From positions 19,288,842 through 19,352,841 of the forward strand of contig JAPWDM010000008.1 of assembly GCA_035578155.1 (NCBI GenBank): a DNA stretch of 64,000 nucleotides, in the 5' to 3' direction. The position numbers were made by a program, and so were the translations under genes. The notes below the pieces were generated by a model. The model did no database searches, was not told the DNA's origin, and worked only from the letters and a program-made list of their open reading frames with translations. This DNA comes from Brachynemurus nebulosus. Taxonomy: Eukaryota; Arthropoda; Insecta; Neuroptera; Myrmeleontidae. Each line of letters starts with the position of its first letter. The first letter of the stretch is position 1. Below are positions 1 to 11,629 of this stretch, one piece after another.

Positions 1-97
1 GACCCAAAAACAGATATGGAAAAAGATATTGATTTTTAGTGTGTAAACAGAAATTACTTTTTCGTACTGAAATGTACGTAGGAAGATATTTTAAAAG

Positions 98-1935
98 TTT
101 TTTTTTCTTTTTTTTTTAACATCCTTGTTTATCGATTATAAGTTCTAAATAGAACTACAAATCGAGCGATGATAGACATAACGGGAATGGTGAATACCCA
201 CTGGTAATCACTCAAATTATATACTAAATATAATATACTATTCATTAAAAGCTAAATAAATCTATATCTTAATTCTAAAATATTCTGTCTATTGAGTCTA
301 TACAAAGAGTCCCTATTGTCAAGTAGGTTAAGAACACATACATTAGGGTGATTTTCTAGGCGATAAATGTATTTATCACTGTATCGTACTATTTCCTCAC
401 GCACTGTGGGTACTTGAAGACTGCGATGCATGTCATCGTTACGCACGTACCACGGGGAAGCACTAATGGCTCGTAGCCCATTAGATTGAAAACGTTACAG
501 TATCTCAATATTGCTAACACTAGCAGTACCTCAAAGTCGAATACCATAATAGTCCATACTAGTTTGATAACACTTTTATAAACTAGCACTTTGTTTCTTA
601 AAGACAGCTTTGATTTACGACCTAGAAGCCAATAGTACTTAGAAAACTTAACATTTAGTTGCTTGCGTTTGCGGTGTTGCAAATATGCTTACGCCATGTT
701 AGTTTTCTATCTAGATGCATACCTAGGTATTTAGCTTCAGTAACTAATGGTAACACCACATCATTCAAACTAACTGCAAGGCAAGTTCCTTTCCTCATAG
801 TAAATGTAACTTGCACTGATTTCGTTTCATTTACTCGAATACGCCATTCATGTAACCATTGCTGTATTCGACGCAAGCTAGATTGTAACTTTTGTGATGC
901 AACATTTGGATCTTCATCAGTAGCTAGTATAGCAGTATCATCAGCAAATGTTGCATTAGTATTTTCTTCATCAACCGGCAGATCTGCATTATATATAAGA
1001 TAAAGAACAGGCCCTAGAACACTACCTTGTGGTACACCGGAACGAACCGGAAACATTTCTGATATTTCACTCTGGAACTTTACATGAAAGTAACGATCTG
1101 ACAAATAAGATTTAAGTATTAAGTAAAATGATTCAGGAATATTTTCCCTTAATTTATACAATAAACCAGTATGCCATACTTTGTTAAATGCTTGACCCAC
1201 GTCAAGAGAAGCTGCAGTACAATATTTTTTTCTTGAAAAGAACGGTTGATCGTATTAACTATACGATGAACTTGTTCAACGGTTGAATGTTTTGCCTGAA
1301 AACCAAACTGATGATCTGGAATAATTTTAAGGTCATCGAGGACTCGATACAGTCTTCTGAGAAATAACTTTTCGAACATTTTGGGTAAAACGGGGAGTTA
1401 ACTGATTGGTCTGTACGACGTCACCTCATATATTGGCTTCCCCGGTTTTGTATTAGGATAATTTGAGCTAATTTCCAAACAGCAGGGAAATATTTTGGTT
1501 TTAAAATGGCATTAAAAATTAAATTTATCATCATATCAGAATCCTAGCTGTGGCAAGATCATAGCCGGGAGTTTACTTTATATTTAGTTCATTCCAGATC
1601 AATCTTTTAATTTCATTTGGCGAAAAAGGTTCAACTGGGACACTTGGCTCTGAGGATGCTTCTAAAAGTTGAGTTTCTTCGATATTTAAGTTACCTCCGT
1701 GATTTGGTTGAAAAACTTCAAATAAAGTTTCAGCAAAAAATTCTGCCTTTTCTCGTGTACTTTTTGCCCAGCTTCCATTATTTCCACGAAGTGGTTGTAT
1801 TGGCTGTTGTGGCTGTTTTATGTGCTTAGTAGCTTTCCAGGGGGAATAGTCAGATGCTTTAGTTGGACCAAGATTTTCGAGATAATCCTCAGTATCATCC
1901 TATTTTAATTTGTTCAGTAATCGCTTAACTTTTGG
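98..1935 (-). mobile_element. Jockey-like non-LTR retrotransposon, 5'-truncated
   Basis: The minus strand encodes the C-terminal two thirds of a Jockey-clade reverse transcriptase in pieces, followed by about 130 bp of 3' UTR and a T-rich run at 98-117 that would be its poly(A) tail. Recognisable sequence fades upstream of about 1935, with no endonuclease or ORF1, so the copy is 5'-truncated, as is usual for LINEs. I did not find a convincing target-site duplication. A short stretch resembling its 3' UTR recurs on the plus strand near 49.54 kb. Confidence 0.88.
252..1935 (-). pseudogene. Jockey-type reverse transcriptase, broken reading frame
   Basis: Reading from 1935 downwards, the translation first gives the linker before the RT domain (including the pieces DYLENLGPTKASDYSPWKAT and PVEPFSPNEIKRLIWNELN). 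It then gives the RT fingers with IIPDHQFGFQAKHSTVEQVH, the palm with SGVPQGSVLGPVLY, and the catalytic FADD box at 936-947. Next come the thumb segment YLGMHLDRKLTWRKHI, KYYWLLGRKSKLSL, and finally the typical C-terminal end HRSLQVPTVREEI..YSDKY..RLENHPN before the stop near 252. The protein is split over at least three frames: stops and frameshifts lie near 1200, 680 and 440 and between 1380 and 1600. It would have copied the element's RNA at a nicked target site. This copy cannot make a full RT. The family assignment rests on the FADD box, the HSTVEQVHRI region and the C-terminal signature. Confidence 0.9.
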
Positions 1936-2069
1936 GAAAAAGGATAGTTGTGAAAATTTTTACCACCGCAGCACGCGGGCTTAACTTAGTGAGTGTCCAT
2001 CACGCATTTGATCAGCTTTTAGTATTTAGATTTTACACTATTTGTACATTAAATTTTTTTTTAATTTAA

Positions 2070-3829
2070 AGGTTGTTTACACGATAATAGTCACTATTAA
2101 ACTATCATGATATGACAATTACACTAGCAGGTTTGACTTGACAGTTTAGGGACTACCATGATATGAATAGCAACTATTATGATTACTATCATCGTGCAAA
2201 CGGGTTTTTATTACCTACTATCGCCACTACTGGCATCATGTTGCCATTACGCTGAATTTAAAATTGTTCAACAGAAATTTTTTTTTATTGTTGATAATTT
2301 GTTGCGTTTGTTATTTAAGGGAGGAGTTAAAATAAAAAAGTAACTTTTTTATTTATGATTATTTTGCTTGTTGAAATTTTTTTCAAATTAGGGATGGTTT
2401 CAAATAGAAAATTTTGTTTTTGAAACATTCATTACTCTTCCCTGTGGGGGGAGGGGGTCCTTTCTCACAAGTTTTTAAGCGTTTACAAGGAACGCCATAT
2501 CTCAAAAAGTAATGAATATTTTTTAAATATTTTTTCATTATTCCACAGTATCACAAATATTTATATTTATTTTCTACTATTGAAATATATTTTTGTACAA
2601 TTTCAGTTAAAATTATCTTTTCTTTTTCTGTAAAATGTTGGTATCTATTTCATTTTTCCATTTTTAAATTGAAAAATATCTTCACAATCGTCAAATTACA
2701 GTTTCATTTTATGTTTACGTAAACATAAATTGTATATTTTCTAATATTATATAAATCAAGTAGGCGCTACCTATTTTCAAAATATACAAATTTAAATTTT
2801 TTAACCATGTGATATTATCAACTTACTAGTATTTACTTCTCTTGTGTCTCATTTCATGTCCTATAAAAACAAATCAGACACCGCTGTTAGTCAAAATTGA
2901 CCGGTAACGGACATTAGTTAACCATTGATAATTTTAAATGGAAAGCACTAGTGCCGTGCCATCGGGGCCTTTTATTTTTTCTAATTTTTCTATTTTCAAT
3001 TTGAGAGAAAAATGCCAAGAATACTTTTTTCTCTAAATGTTTGAAAATATTGGAATTAGGGGAAAAAAAAATTGTTTTTCTTTTTTTTTCGGGGATGATT
3101 TCTCCCCAAACTATTAGAGATAGGAGTAAGAGGGTGGTATACTTTTTTTGTAGAATCGAAAGATCTACAATTTTTATTTGAAAAAATTTTCCATATCTCG
3201 CACACTTCGCAAGATAATTGGAAAATAAACTTTTTAGGGGTTGTTTCTACCCTTGTCCGGGATCAGAGCACTTTTTCATAGGGAGAATTGTTCTTAGTGA
3301 CTCTAAGAACATTCCCTCCAATTTTCATTCATATACCCCGATTTCTCGATTTCAGCCCTAATTTCACTTGACTAAAACGATTGTAACAACAAATAAATAT
3401 TTCAATATCAGTAAAAAATTATAAAAGAACTCTGTATTAAATGATAGAGAAGTTTGATATTTTTTCATTTCTCGAAGCATACCAACATTTTGAATGTTTG
3501 TGGAAGAAAAGTTCACCCGATTATAAAAAACAGGGCAAAAAGAGATAATACAGAAGAAATTTTGCTTCCGTTGTCAGGATTATCTACAATTAAAGAGCTT
3601 AGGCAAAAAATCAACGTTATGTTGTAATTGTTGCATAGAATAATGGGTAATATGTAAGGTTTTTCATATTATTCTTAGTAGTTTCAAAATTCGGCCAATA
3701 GAGGCGCACGCATAATACTATCACAAATATCAATACGTGTAAGCAGACACTATCATGATGTTGACTATGTCGGTTCTTATCATGACACTAGGTACTATCA
3801 CAAAAATACTATCATCGTGTAAATTCGCT
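2070..3829. mobile_element. Non-autonomous TIR/fold-back element, TTAA-flanked (copy A1)
   Basis: The ends are inverted repeats: TTTACACGATAATAGT at 2075-2090 on the plus strand and its near-complement ACTATCATCGTGTAAA at 3808-3823. Both ends abut TTTAAA (2065-2070 and 3829-3834), which fits a TTAA target of piggyBac type or a 6-bp duplication. The left terminus is itself a degenerate palindrome: 2075-2130 pairs with about 2150-2205 (ACTATCATCGTGCAAA). No ORF is present inside. An internal segment at 2310-2545 recurs inverted at 49.09-49.34 kb. The superfamily is uncertain. Confidence 0.6.
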
Positions 3830-3834
3830 TTAAA

Positions 3835-5700
3835 AGACAGACTTAAAATTTCATTTTTCCTTTACACTATTAAAAATTTCTATAAAGCAATTTTTATAAT
3901 ACACACTTGTGTTATTATTGAACTGAATTCAAAAACAACACAGACAAAAAAGACGAAATCATCCATTAGTAACGAAATCGTTACAAGCAACCAATGCTGC
4001 CTGCACTCACTGGCATGGCGCGCTGGTCGTTCGCTCTCTATTATCTACCACATATTCATTTATAATCTTACTCTGCCGGGCTCTCGGCCGTGGTGGTGAC
4101 GGTGGCGGCGGGGAAAATGGCCCGGTTCATCCGAATGCCATTAAATATAATGTTTATGTAGGTGGCAAATGTTACTACGGATGATTTAATGTTACTATAC
4201 TATTGTTATGTTACTGTTATCCGGCCCTAGTGCCACTACTTACTACAGATACTGTTCAGACTGTACTTACCTACTATTCTGGGCAAAATGATGACGTTGC
4301 AAATATTTACTATAAATTTTCTTGTTTTATTCGCCGGGCTTGTGTATACCTACCGGAGTCGTAATGGATAAATATAATATGTATGTATGTTTGTATGTTT
4401 ATATTCACATATCTATAATAATAAAATGCATAATTCCTACTCAATAAATTTTGTTTGTAATGGGAAAATGGAACAAATGTTATATTGGTAGTGTGTTTTT
4501 TGTTTCCAGTTTTTCATTGTTTAAGTGTTTAAAATTAAATTTATTTCGTAACATGAAATAAATTTCCATCTGATAATCGGAAAAAAGGATATTAGCAAAT
4601 TGTAGAAAAATGATTGGTATAGAATAGACTATAGTTAGTTCCTAGAAGTGTTTTTAAGCAAATAGTAATTCTCTCTTTTGTTTAAACTTAGGAATTGAAT
4701 TTTTCTAAGATATTATTTTTAATAAAATCGTTGCCGACAGTAGATTTATCAATTTTTACATCTTTTATATTGTATTTTGAAGTGGTGATTAAGATTTTTA
4801 TAGAACGATTTGTTTGATTCATCGTTGTAATTATATGAATCTTTCTTATTTAACGACACACTGGTTGAGAATAATTTATTTTCCAGCACACCCGATAATA
4901 ATTTTAACAAAATAATTCAATATTCTTTACTAATCCTGCATTATTTTAACCGCCAATGCTTTTATCGAGTTGATTTACATCCTTGACTGCTGTTACATAA
5001 TTATATGCGACTTCGTATTTTTGGAGAAGCCGTTCAAACTTTACGAGTATTTTCAAATTTTTACAGACGTGAATATTTCTAAATCTTGATTGTCAAGGTT
5101 TAAAACAGGGTTTTATTTTATAGAACCAATTATTAAGTTTACCCATAAAAGAAAAAAACGCCGTGAGTAGCGGGACCCCATCACGGAAGTCGAATTTTTC
5201 CCTTCATCTTCGGTATTGAACGTCTACAAGCGAAATGTGATTGAAAGTCTACAAGCAATTTGTCATTTTGGTGGTTTCAAAACTGATGATGAGTTTCCGG
5301 CTGATCGGCGCTTTAAAAAATGATTTTAAGTTTTTAAGAGCTGAATCGCAGTAAATTTCAATTTTATGCCGATAGCAGTAAGCAGGAAAAAAGCCAACAT
5401 AATTCGTACGAGGACATTCCTACCCATGCTTATCTTGCCTTTGTGTTTTATTTTTAAATATTAAAAAAGGACCTTAAATAGTAAACGTGAAGGCCTTTGT
5501 GAAGATATTTATTCTTTCCAAAAAAAATCCAAAATTTCTATTTTATAATTAAAAGTCCAAAATTCCTACTTTATAAATAAACATTAACTTAACATTTTTA
5601 AATTACTTAATATGTATGTTACTTAATATGTATGTATTGCATTTGTTATAAAAGTAAGTTCAACTTTTTTAAATTTTTAAATTTACTATTCGCCTACTTG
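3835..5700. other. Unassigned AT-rich sequence with a small GC-rich patch
   Basis: I see no gene or complete repeat here. The stretch 4005-4135 is clearly richer in G and C than its surroundings, with runs of GGTGGTGACGGTGGCGGC type. It is flanked by ordinary AT-rich DNA and could be a remnant exon or regulatory patch, but no frame is convincing. Confidence 0.4.
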
Positions 5701-5708
5701 TCTTAGAG

Positions 5709-6481
5709 CAGTGTTTTTCAACCTGTGGGTTGCGACCCCCCAGGGGGTCGCGAAGCCTTTCTAAGGGGGTCACAGTTACTTTAAAAATAAATCCAATCTA
5801 GTTCAAGATATAATATTTAGTATAGAGAATGTTAATTAATGGTTACATTAATGTGATAGTTTCATACTTTCGCGCGATAAAGTTTCAAAATTACGGCTTA
5901 TTTTCAATAACAGTAAATCCGAATTTTAAATACAATAATTGTCATCATATAAACACTTTTTCTTTGATTTTGTTTTATTACTCTCATTGGAACTTGAAGT
6001 TGACGGTTGCGCATATGTTTCCAGGAACTTATCCATTTTCAATAATTACGATGAGCATAGAATTTTTAATACTAGACAATAAAAGACTATGAGCAACTAC
6101 TAAACAAACAACAAGGCAATTCAATAAATTTAAACACTAACGCGAGTTCACAATTCAAAGAATTCAAATGGATTACGTTCGGAAGTTTTAAACGACGACG
6201 ACCGTCGCGCGTGCGCGTGTCACTTTTTAAGCCACGCGCACGTTCAAAAGTCGAGAATACTATAAGTCGTCAACTTCGATGTCGATATAAAAATATGCCT
6301 GTTTCAAATCCTTAATTACGTATTTAATCGATACCTAACTATGAAAATAATCAATAATGATAAACGAATTCGATATTTATAACATAAAAAAATAAATGTC
6401 AGTAATAGCGGAGGGTAGGGGGTCGCGAAAATTTTTTCCATACTAAGGGGGTCGCGCCATGAAAAAGGTTGAAAAACACTG
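5709..6481. mobile_element. hAT-superfamily MITE, 773 bp, perfect 8-bp TSD
   Basis: The terminal inverted repeats start CAGTGTTTTTCAACC at 5709 and end in the complement GGTTGAAAAACACTG at 6481. A subterminal GGGGGTCGCG-type motif sits at both ends. The flanking 8-bp duplication TCTTAGAG is perfect (5701-5708 and 6482-6489). CAG-type termini with an 8-bp duplication are diagnostic of hAT elements. There is no transposase, so the copy is non-autonomous. The middle (6180-6250) holds an unusually CpG-rich GTCGCGCGTGCGCGTGTC segment. Confidence 0.93.
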
Positions 6482-6499
6482 TCTTAGAGTATAAATATA

Positions 6500-7805
6500 A
6501 AGCATTTTAAACACATATAACAATATCATTGATTTCCGCTGTAAAATTGGGAGTAGTGGGGGGGGAAGTAATATGGAACTCCTAAAAGGCACTAACTCGA
6601 TACTAATTCAATACATGTACAAAATTTCAGTCCTCTACGTTTACTCAGGGAGTCTCTAGATATGTTAGAAAAAAGGCAAAAAATCAAGGAAATATTGGCA
6701 TAAAAATTGTGAGGGTAAGGGTTAAAATTTGAGACCTTCAAAAAGAAGTGGCTGGGTATTAACTCAACCTGTACACAAAATTTCAGCCCTCTAAGTTTAT
6801 TTGGGGAGATTTTGACTCAAACGAAACTGTTAAAATACAAGAAAAATCATGTTCTTTTTGGTATAAGAATTGTGGGGATAAGGGTTAAAAGTTGAGACCC
6901 TCAAAACGCACCCCCTTGATACCAACTCAATCCGAATACAAAATTTCAGCCCTCTAGGTGACCTATGCGAGTGGTACAAACTTCGAAAATCTCGAAAAAT
7001 CATGAAATTGTAGCTTAAAAATGAGGGGAGTCGGGTAAAATATTAAAACCTCCAAAAAGCACAACCTAGGTACGAACCACAGAACAATAGAACGAATACA
7101 ACTATCTCTTTTCTGCAATCACTTATGGGCATTTATGTGCATCTTAGGCTGCTTAATAGTCACTTGCTCAGTACCCGTCGCTGAGTGTAGATCAGTCACA
7201 AGACAATGGATTGATTGTTGGTTAGCATTGTAGAACCCCCACACGTAGCGTTGTGATATCACACATATGTATGCGAAGCAGGGTCACGTGACGCCACCAC
7301 CATCTTCGATTACTCACACTAACACTGTTTACCGCACAAATACAAAGTAAACACCGTGCACGTATATAACAAATTTGCTATCTCTTACTGGTTACACTGG
7401 TTCCAGTAGTATAGAGATAGATATGTTGTCTCTATTACTCTATGGTACGAACTCTATAAACACACCAAATTTCAACCCTCTACGTTAATTCTGGGGGGCT
7501 GGGAGCATGTTAGATCCAGTCAAAATGGTTTTTTCCTCCTCTAATCCCTCCAAATTATACTAGGAAGCTGAATTTTGGACATGTTGTAGATAGTTGACCG
7601 AAACATTATTTCCAATCGATTTCAAAAAGATTTATTGTTTTGTTTCCCCCCACCACCACCTTAAAGGTTGGGTCGGATCCAAAATTTACCCAAAATTTGA
7701 CCCCACTTTGATAATAGAATTGTTGTGCATTGGAATGAGCCCCACTTACCAAATTTCAGCTCTAAACTTCCATAAGGGAGCCCTACACATATTAAAAGCT
7801 AGCGG

Positions 7806-7808
<3 letters not shown>
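6500..7808 (+). repeat. Dispersed repeat family B, copy 1
   Basis: Degenerate units of roughly 130-150 bp share the motif AAATTTCAGCCCTCTA, usually preceded by a sequence like ACCAACTCAATCCGAATA and followed by a poorly conserved GGGGGAGT tract. Units are visible near 6620, 6780, 6940, 7470 and 7760. The array runs into a (TA)n tract at 7808. A second copy of the family lies at about 62650-63150. There is no coding potential. A MITE at 7078-7444 interrupts one unit. Confidence 0.65.
7078..7444. mobile_element. hAT-like MITE, 367 bp, 8-bp TSD, inside repeat B
   Basis: Flanking duplication GTACGAAC at 7070-7077 and 7445-7452. The imperfect terminal inverted repeats are CACAGAACAATAGAACGA on the left and CATAGAGTAATAGAGACA on the right complement; both continue into CTATCTCT. 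Removing the element and one duplication restores a normal unit of repeat B, so the boundaries are well supported. It has no ORF and is more GC-rich than its host repeat. Confidence 0.82.

Positions 7809-7891
<83 letters not shown>
7808..7891. repeat. (TA)n microsatellite
   Basis: About 42 uninterrupted TA units that end repeat B. Confidence 0.99.
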
Positions 7892-7895
<4 letters not shown>

Positions 7896-8929
7896 CTAAT
7901 TTTTTCATTTGAAAAATTCGACTAATAAAGGATGAGTTTTATAACTAGCTGGAAATAAATATACGAGGACATCTATTCTGAGATAATGAATACGTAATTA
8001 AAATTTTAAGTTAATCGGTCCAATAAATTTTATTCAATCGGTCAACTAACTTTTGTAGCAGAGAGTGGGGACAAAAGTAATACTTTTTAAATTATTCAAT
8101 AATTCCCATTACACTAAATCAAAAATATAGGCACCAAACAAAATTTTCTATTTCTTTTAACTTACAACAGCGCTATACAGTGGCACCAGAAATGAGAAAT
8201 AATACACAAATTTTTGTGTAACTCAATTTCATAGAGAAAGTAGGTAATATTTGTCGGGTTCTGTAAACACAGTAACGATATTTTATATATTTGATAAAAC
8301 TAAAAAAGCTAAAATTTGATTAGTAATTAGTAAAAGAATATTTATAAATATTAAGAGCTTGTCTTGTATATTAGATATACAGTGCGTTTATTTCGAGATT
8401 ATACATTGCATAATGTAAGTATATAATATGACTGTCATACTGTGCAAAGTATATGACTGTTCATTTCAAAATTACACATAGAATCCTATGGAAATTCAAT
8501 TGCTATTTTCATAAAAGTATTGGTGTTTAGTGAAAAATTACACATTAGTCTTATTGGATAGCAATTGTTATTGAATATTTAAGAAACAAAAATTAACAAA
8601 TTAATCTTGTCTGTAGAGATATTTGACGTGAAAAAGAGCCGACTCTCTTCCCTTAAAGTACCACATATATATTTTACATTTTTCCTCCATTTGAAGTATA
8701 CTCGTAATTAATAAGTTTTACTTTTAATTGCAAATGATTTATTAGAAAAATTTCCTGACAAGATTTTGAAAAAATAGAGGGCTTTTTTTATTGCCTTAAG
8801 AAACACAATCTCCTGCATTGCCTATGTGTATAGGGCTGTGGTACTTAGGCTGAACACACTGTATATTGACAGAATATTAAGACACTTAATACCTACGTTT
8901 CAGTAATGAAATGTTTTTTATTTTAGCGA
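7892..8929. other. Unassigned AT-rich sequence
   Basis: No ORF, repeat boundary or RNA gene that I can support. Confidence 0.4.
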
Positions 8930-9045
8930 ATTTCGAAAACTCGAAATTCAGCTATTACAGTAGGTGTCATGACGCAATCTGAGTCCGGGACTATGGCAGA
9001 AATCTGTTTTGAGGTCCCTAGAATACGAAAATGATATTCACTAAA

Positions 9046-9133
<88 letters not shown>

Positions 9134-9420
9134 GTGTTCCCACGATAACTCTCGAACGAAACGTCTAACGCTTATGAAATTTTGTGTGCGGACTGGATTC
9201 TGAATTGGCTTGGCTAAGTTCGTTAGCCAGACACGTCGGATGCCCAGAAGTAGGTTTTCTGGCCATTTTTTATCATTCGATCCTATCATAAGGCAGTTCA
9301 ATTTTTACATCGTTGAAAAGGAAAAAAAAAATTATGAAGAAAATATTCTTATAATTTTCTTTCTATTTTAAGTATTTTTCGAGAAAATGTAAATTTTCAC
9401 TTTTATTCTTTCTTTGTTAG
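8930..9420 (+). repeat. Composite repeat A, head module, copy 1
   Basis: About 120 bp (AAATTCAGCTATTACAG, GGCAGAAATCTGTTTTG, TTCACTAAAATTTATATA), then a (TA)n tract, then about 290 bp (GAACGAAAC..CTTATGAAATTT, GTTCGTTAGCCAGACACGTC, GGATGCCCAGAAGTAGG). Both halves recur in the same order and orientation at 58735-58863 and 60107-60420, so the (TA)n tract is a fixed internal part of the family. The head is followed at 9780 by the ~120-bp tandem array. No protein is encoded. Confidence 0.8.
9049..9129. repeat. (TA)n microsatellite inside repeat A head
   Basis: About 40 TA units at the conserved internal position of the repeat A head. Confidence 0.99.
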
Positions 9421-9779
9421 TCTAATAAGTAATTTATATTTATATCTCAGTTCTTTATAAAGTATAAAAATATTTCACTTTTTTATTAAAGAATTTTGTG
9501 AGAACAAGTGAAAACTATTCACATATATGTGATATAACACACATACATGTATAGAGTTTTGTTTCTCATTTATTGCATTATAATAAGCATGGTTCTATCC
9601 CATGTTAAAAAATGTAAATTAAACAGATTTTCTAAGCTAATGTAATGAAGAATTTTTTTTTTTTTTTATTGAATTTTTAAGTAAACAAGAAATTGAAGAT
9701 TATGTTATGATATAAATATTATTAAATATGAAATAAAACAAAATATGTACAATGTACATATATGTATGTACGGAAAAAT

Positions 9780-11195
9780 ATTTTGAATCGATTTTGAAAA
9801 TTTTTCCACTAATAATTAATAATGTTAAAAAATTAAACCATTTCAAATGGATTTAAGGTATTTTATGTGAGGTCAAGGTTTTCGGGACCTAAAAAGGCCA
9901 GAAATTAATTAACCAATCGATTTTAAAAATTTTTTCACAGTTAGTAAGTTAAAGTATTTGAATTAATTAATTAAATGATGTCCGCAAGAAGCTTACGGAC
10001 TGCCATAAGTTATATGAGATCCTTAGAACCCTTTTCTTACTGTTAGAGTACTAGACTTGTATGAGTTTCGCCAGGATTTACTGATCCCATAATTGTAAAA
10101 AATAAACTAAACGACCAATTTTAAAAAGTTCTTCACTGTTACAGAGCTAAACTATTTTAGATAGATTTAGAATACATTATGTAAGGTCCGCCAGGGTCCA
10201 CAGGACCCAAAAGTGTCAAAAATAAACTAACTGACCGATTTTGAAAATTTTTTCACTGTTACAGAGCTAAACTATTTTAGATAAATATCGATTACGTTAT
10301 GTAAGGTCCGCCTGGGTCCATAGGACCCAAAAGTGTCAAAAATAAACTGCCTGATCGATTTTGAAAATTTTTTCACTGTTACAGAGCTAAACTGTTTTAG
10401 ATAAATATAGATTCCGTTATGTAAGGTCTGCCAGGGTCCATAGGATCCAGAAGTGTCAAAAATAAACTAACTGACCGCTTTTGAAAATTTTTTCACTGTT
10501 ACAGAGCTAAACTATTTTAGATAAATATAAATTACGTTATGTAAGGTCCACCAAGGTCCATAGAACCCAAAAGTGTCAAAAATAAACTAACTGACCGATT
10601 TTGAAAATTTTTTCACTGTTACAGAGCTAAACTATTTTAGATAAATATAGATTACGTTATGTAAGGTCTGCCAGGGTCCATGGGTCCAAAAGTGTCAAAA
10701 ATAAACTAACCGACCGATTTTGAAAATTTTTTCACTGTTGGGGAACTAACTATTTTAGATAGACATACATTACGTTATTTAGGGTCCGCCAGGGTCCATG
10801 GGACCCAAAAGTGGTAAAAATAAACTAACCGACCGATTTTGAAAATTTTTTCACTCTTACAGAGCTAAACTATTTTAGATAAATATAGATTACGTTATGT
10901 AAAGTCTGCCAGGGTCCATCGGATCCAAAAGCGTCAAAAATAAACTAGCCGACCGATTTTGAAAATTTTTTCACTGTTGGGGAGCTAAGCTATTTTAGAT
11001 ACATATAGATTACGTTATGTAAGGTCTGAAGTGTCAGTAGGACCTAAAAGTGTCAAAAATAAAATAACTTACCGATTTTGAAACCTTTTTACTATTACCA
11101 AGGTAAACTATTTTAGATAGGTACAGGTTGTGTTATCTGAGATCCACAACTGTCCTGCGGATGCAAATGCGGCGTAGAATGCTACACAACGGGTT

Positions 11196-11199
<4 letters not shown>
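9780..11199 (+). repeat. Tandem array of ~120-bp units (repeat A body)
   Basis: Units share ACAGAGCTAAACTATTTTAG, GTTATGTAAGGTC, CAGGGTCCATAGGACCCAAA and CGATTTTGAAAATTTTTTCA. The first of these begins at 10141, 10261, 10381, 10501 and 10621, exactly 120 bp apart, and then at 119-120 bp spacing to about 10980. Units before 10080 and after 11000 are progressively diverged, so the centre is the youngest part, as expected of an array grown by unequal exchange. It carries no ORF. Confidence 0.93.

Positions 11200-11254
<55 letters not shown>
11200..11254. repeat. (TA)n microsatellite
   Basis: About 27 TA units between the main 120-bp array and its outlying units. Confidence 0.98.
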
Positions 11255-11259
<5 letters not shown>

Positions 11260-11617
11260 TACATAAAGTCCGCCTAGAATATACGGTCGAGCTGATTTTT
11301 TAATGAGGTCCACCGGGATCTTGCAGATCCGAAAACGCCAGTAATAAGCTATCGAACCGATGCTAAAAAATTTCTCACTGCTAGAGAACTAAATTATTTT
11401 AGATGGATACAACTATGCTGCACAAAATTCGTTCGGGTTCTTGGGTCCCCAAAAATACCAAAACTAATTACCCAACCGATTTTAAAAATTCTTTTACTCT
11501 TAGAAAGCTAAACTATTTTAAATAGGTACAGGTCTTAGATGAGATCCGCCAGTGCCCAAGATTTGGAAATTCGCTATGTTATGCAGATGCTGCGACAGGG
11601 GTATTTTACATAGTATT
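11255..11617 (+). repeat. Repeat A tail, copy 1
   Basis: Two or three strongly diverged 120-bp units (GAGAACTAAATTATTTTAG, GAAAGCTAAACTATTTTAA) end in GATGCTGCGACAGGGGTATT at 11587-11606. The same last unit and the same GCTGCGACAGGGGTATTAT ending occur at 62215-62390, so this is probably the 3' terminus of the family. Confidence 0.75.
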
Positions 11618-11629
11618 GGCAACACTATT

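Noticed and set aside
1617..1829. 70-codon plus-strand ORF
   Set aside because: Antisense to the Jockey-like reverse transcriptase, which reads well on the minus strand.
3755..4099. 114-codon plus-strand open frame
   Set aside because: Overlaps the right end of the TTAA-flanked element; composition follows the repeat and no domain or splice context is visible.
9041..9301. Open frame encoding long Ile-Tyr runs
   Set aside because: Simply the translation of a (TA)n tract with flanks of repeat A; the same holds at 7594-7899 and 58785-58994.
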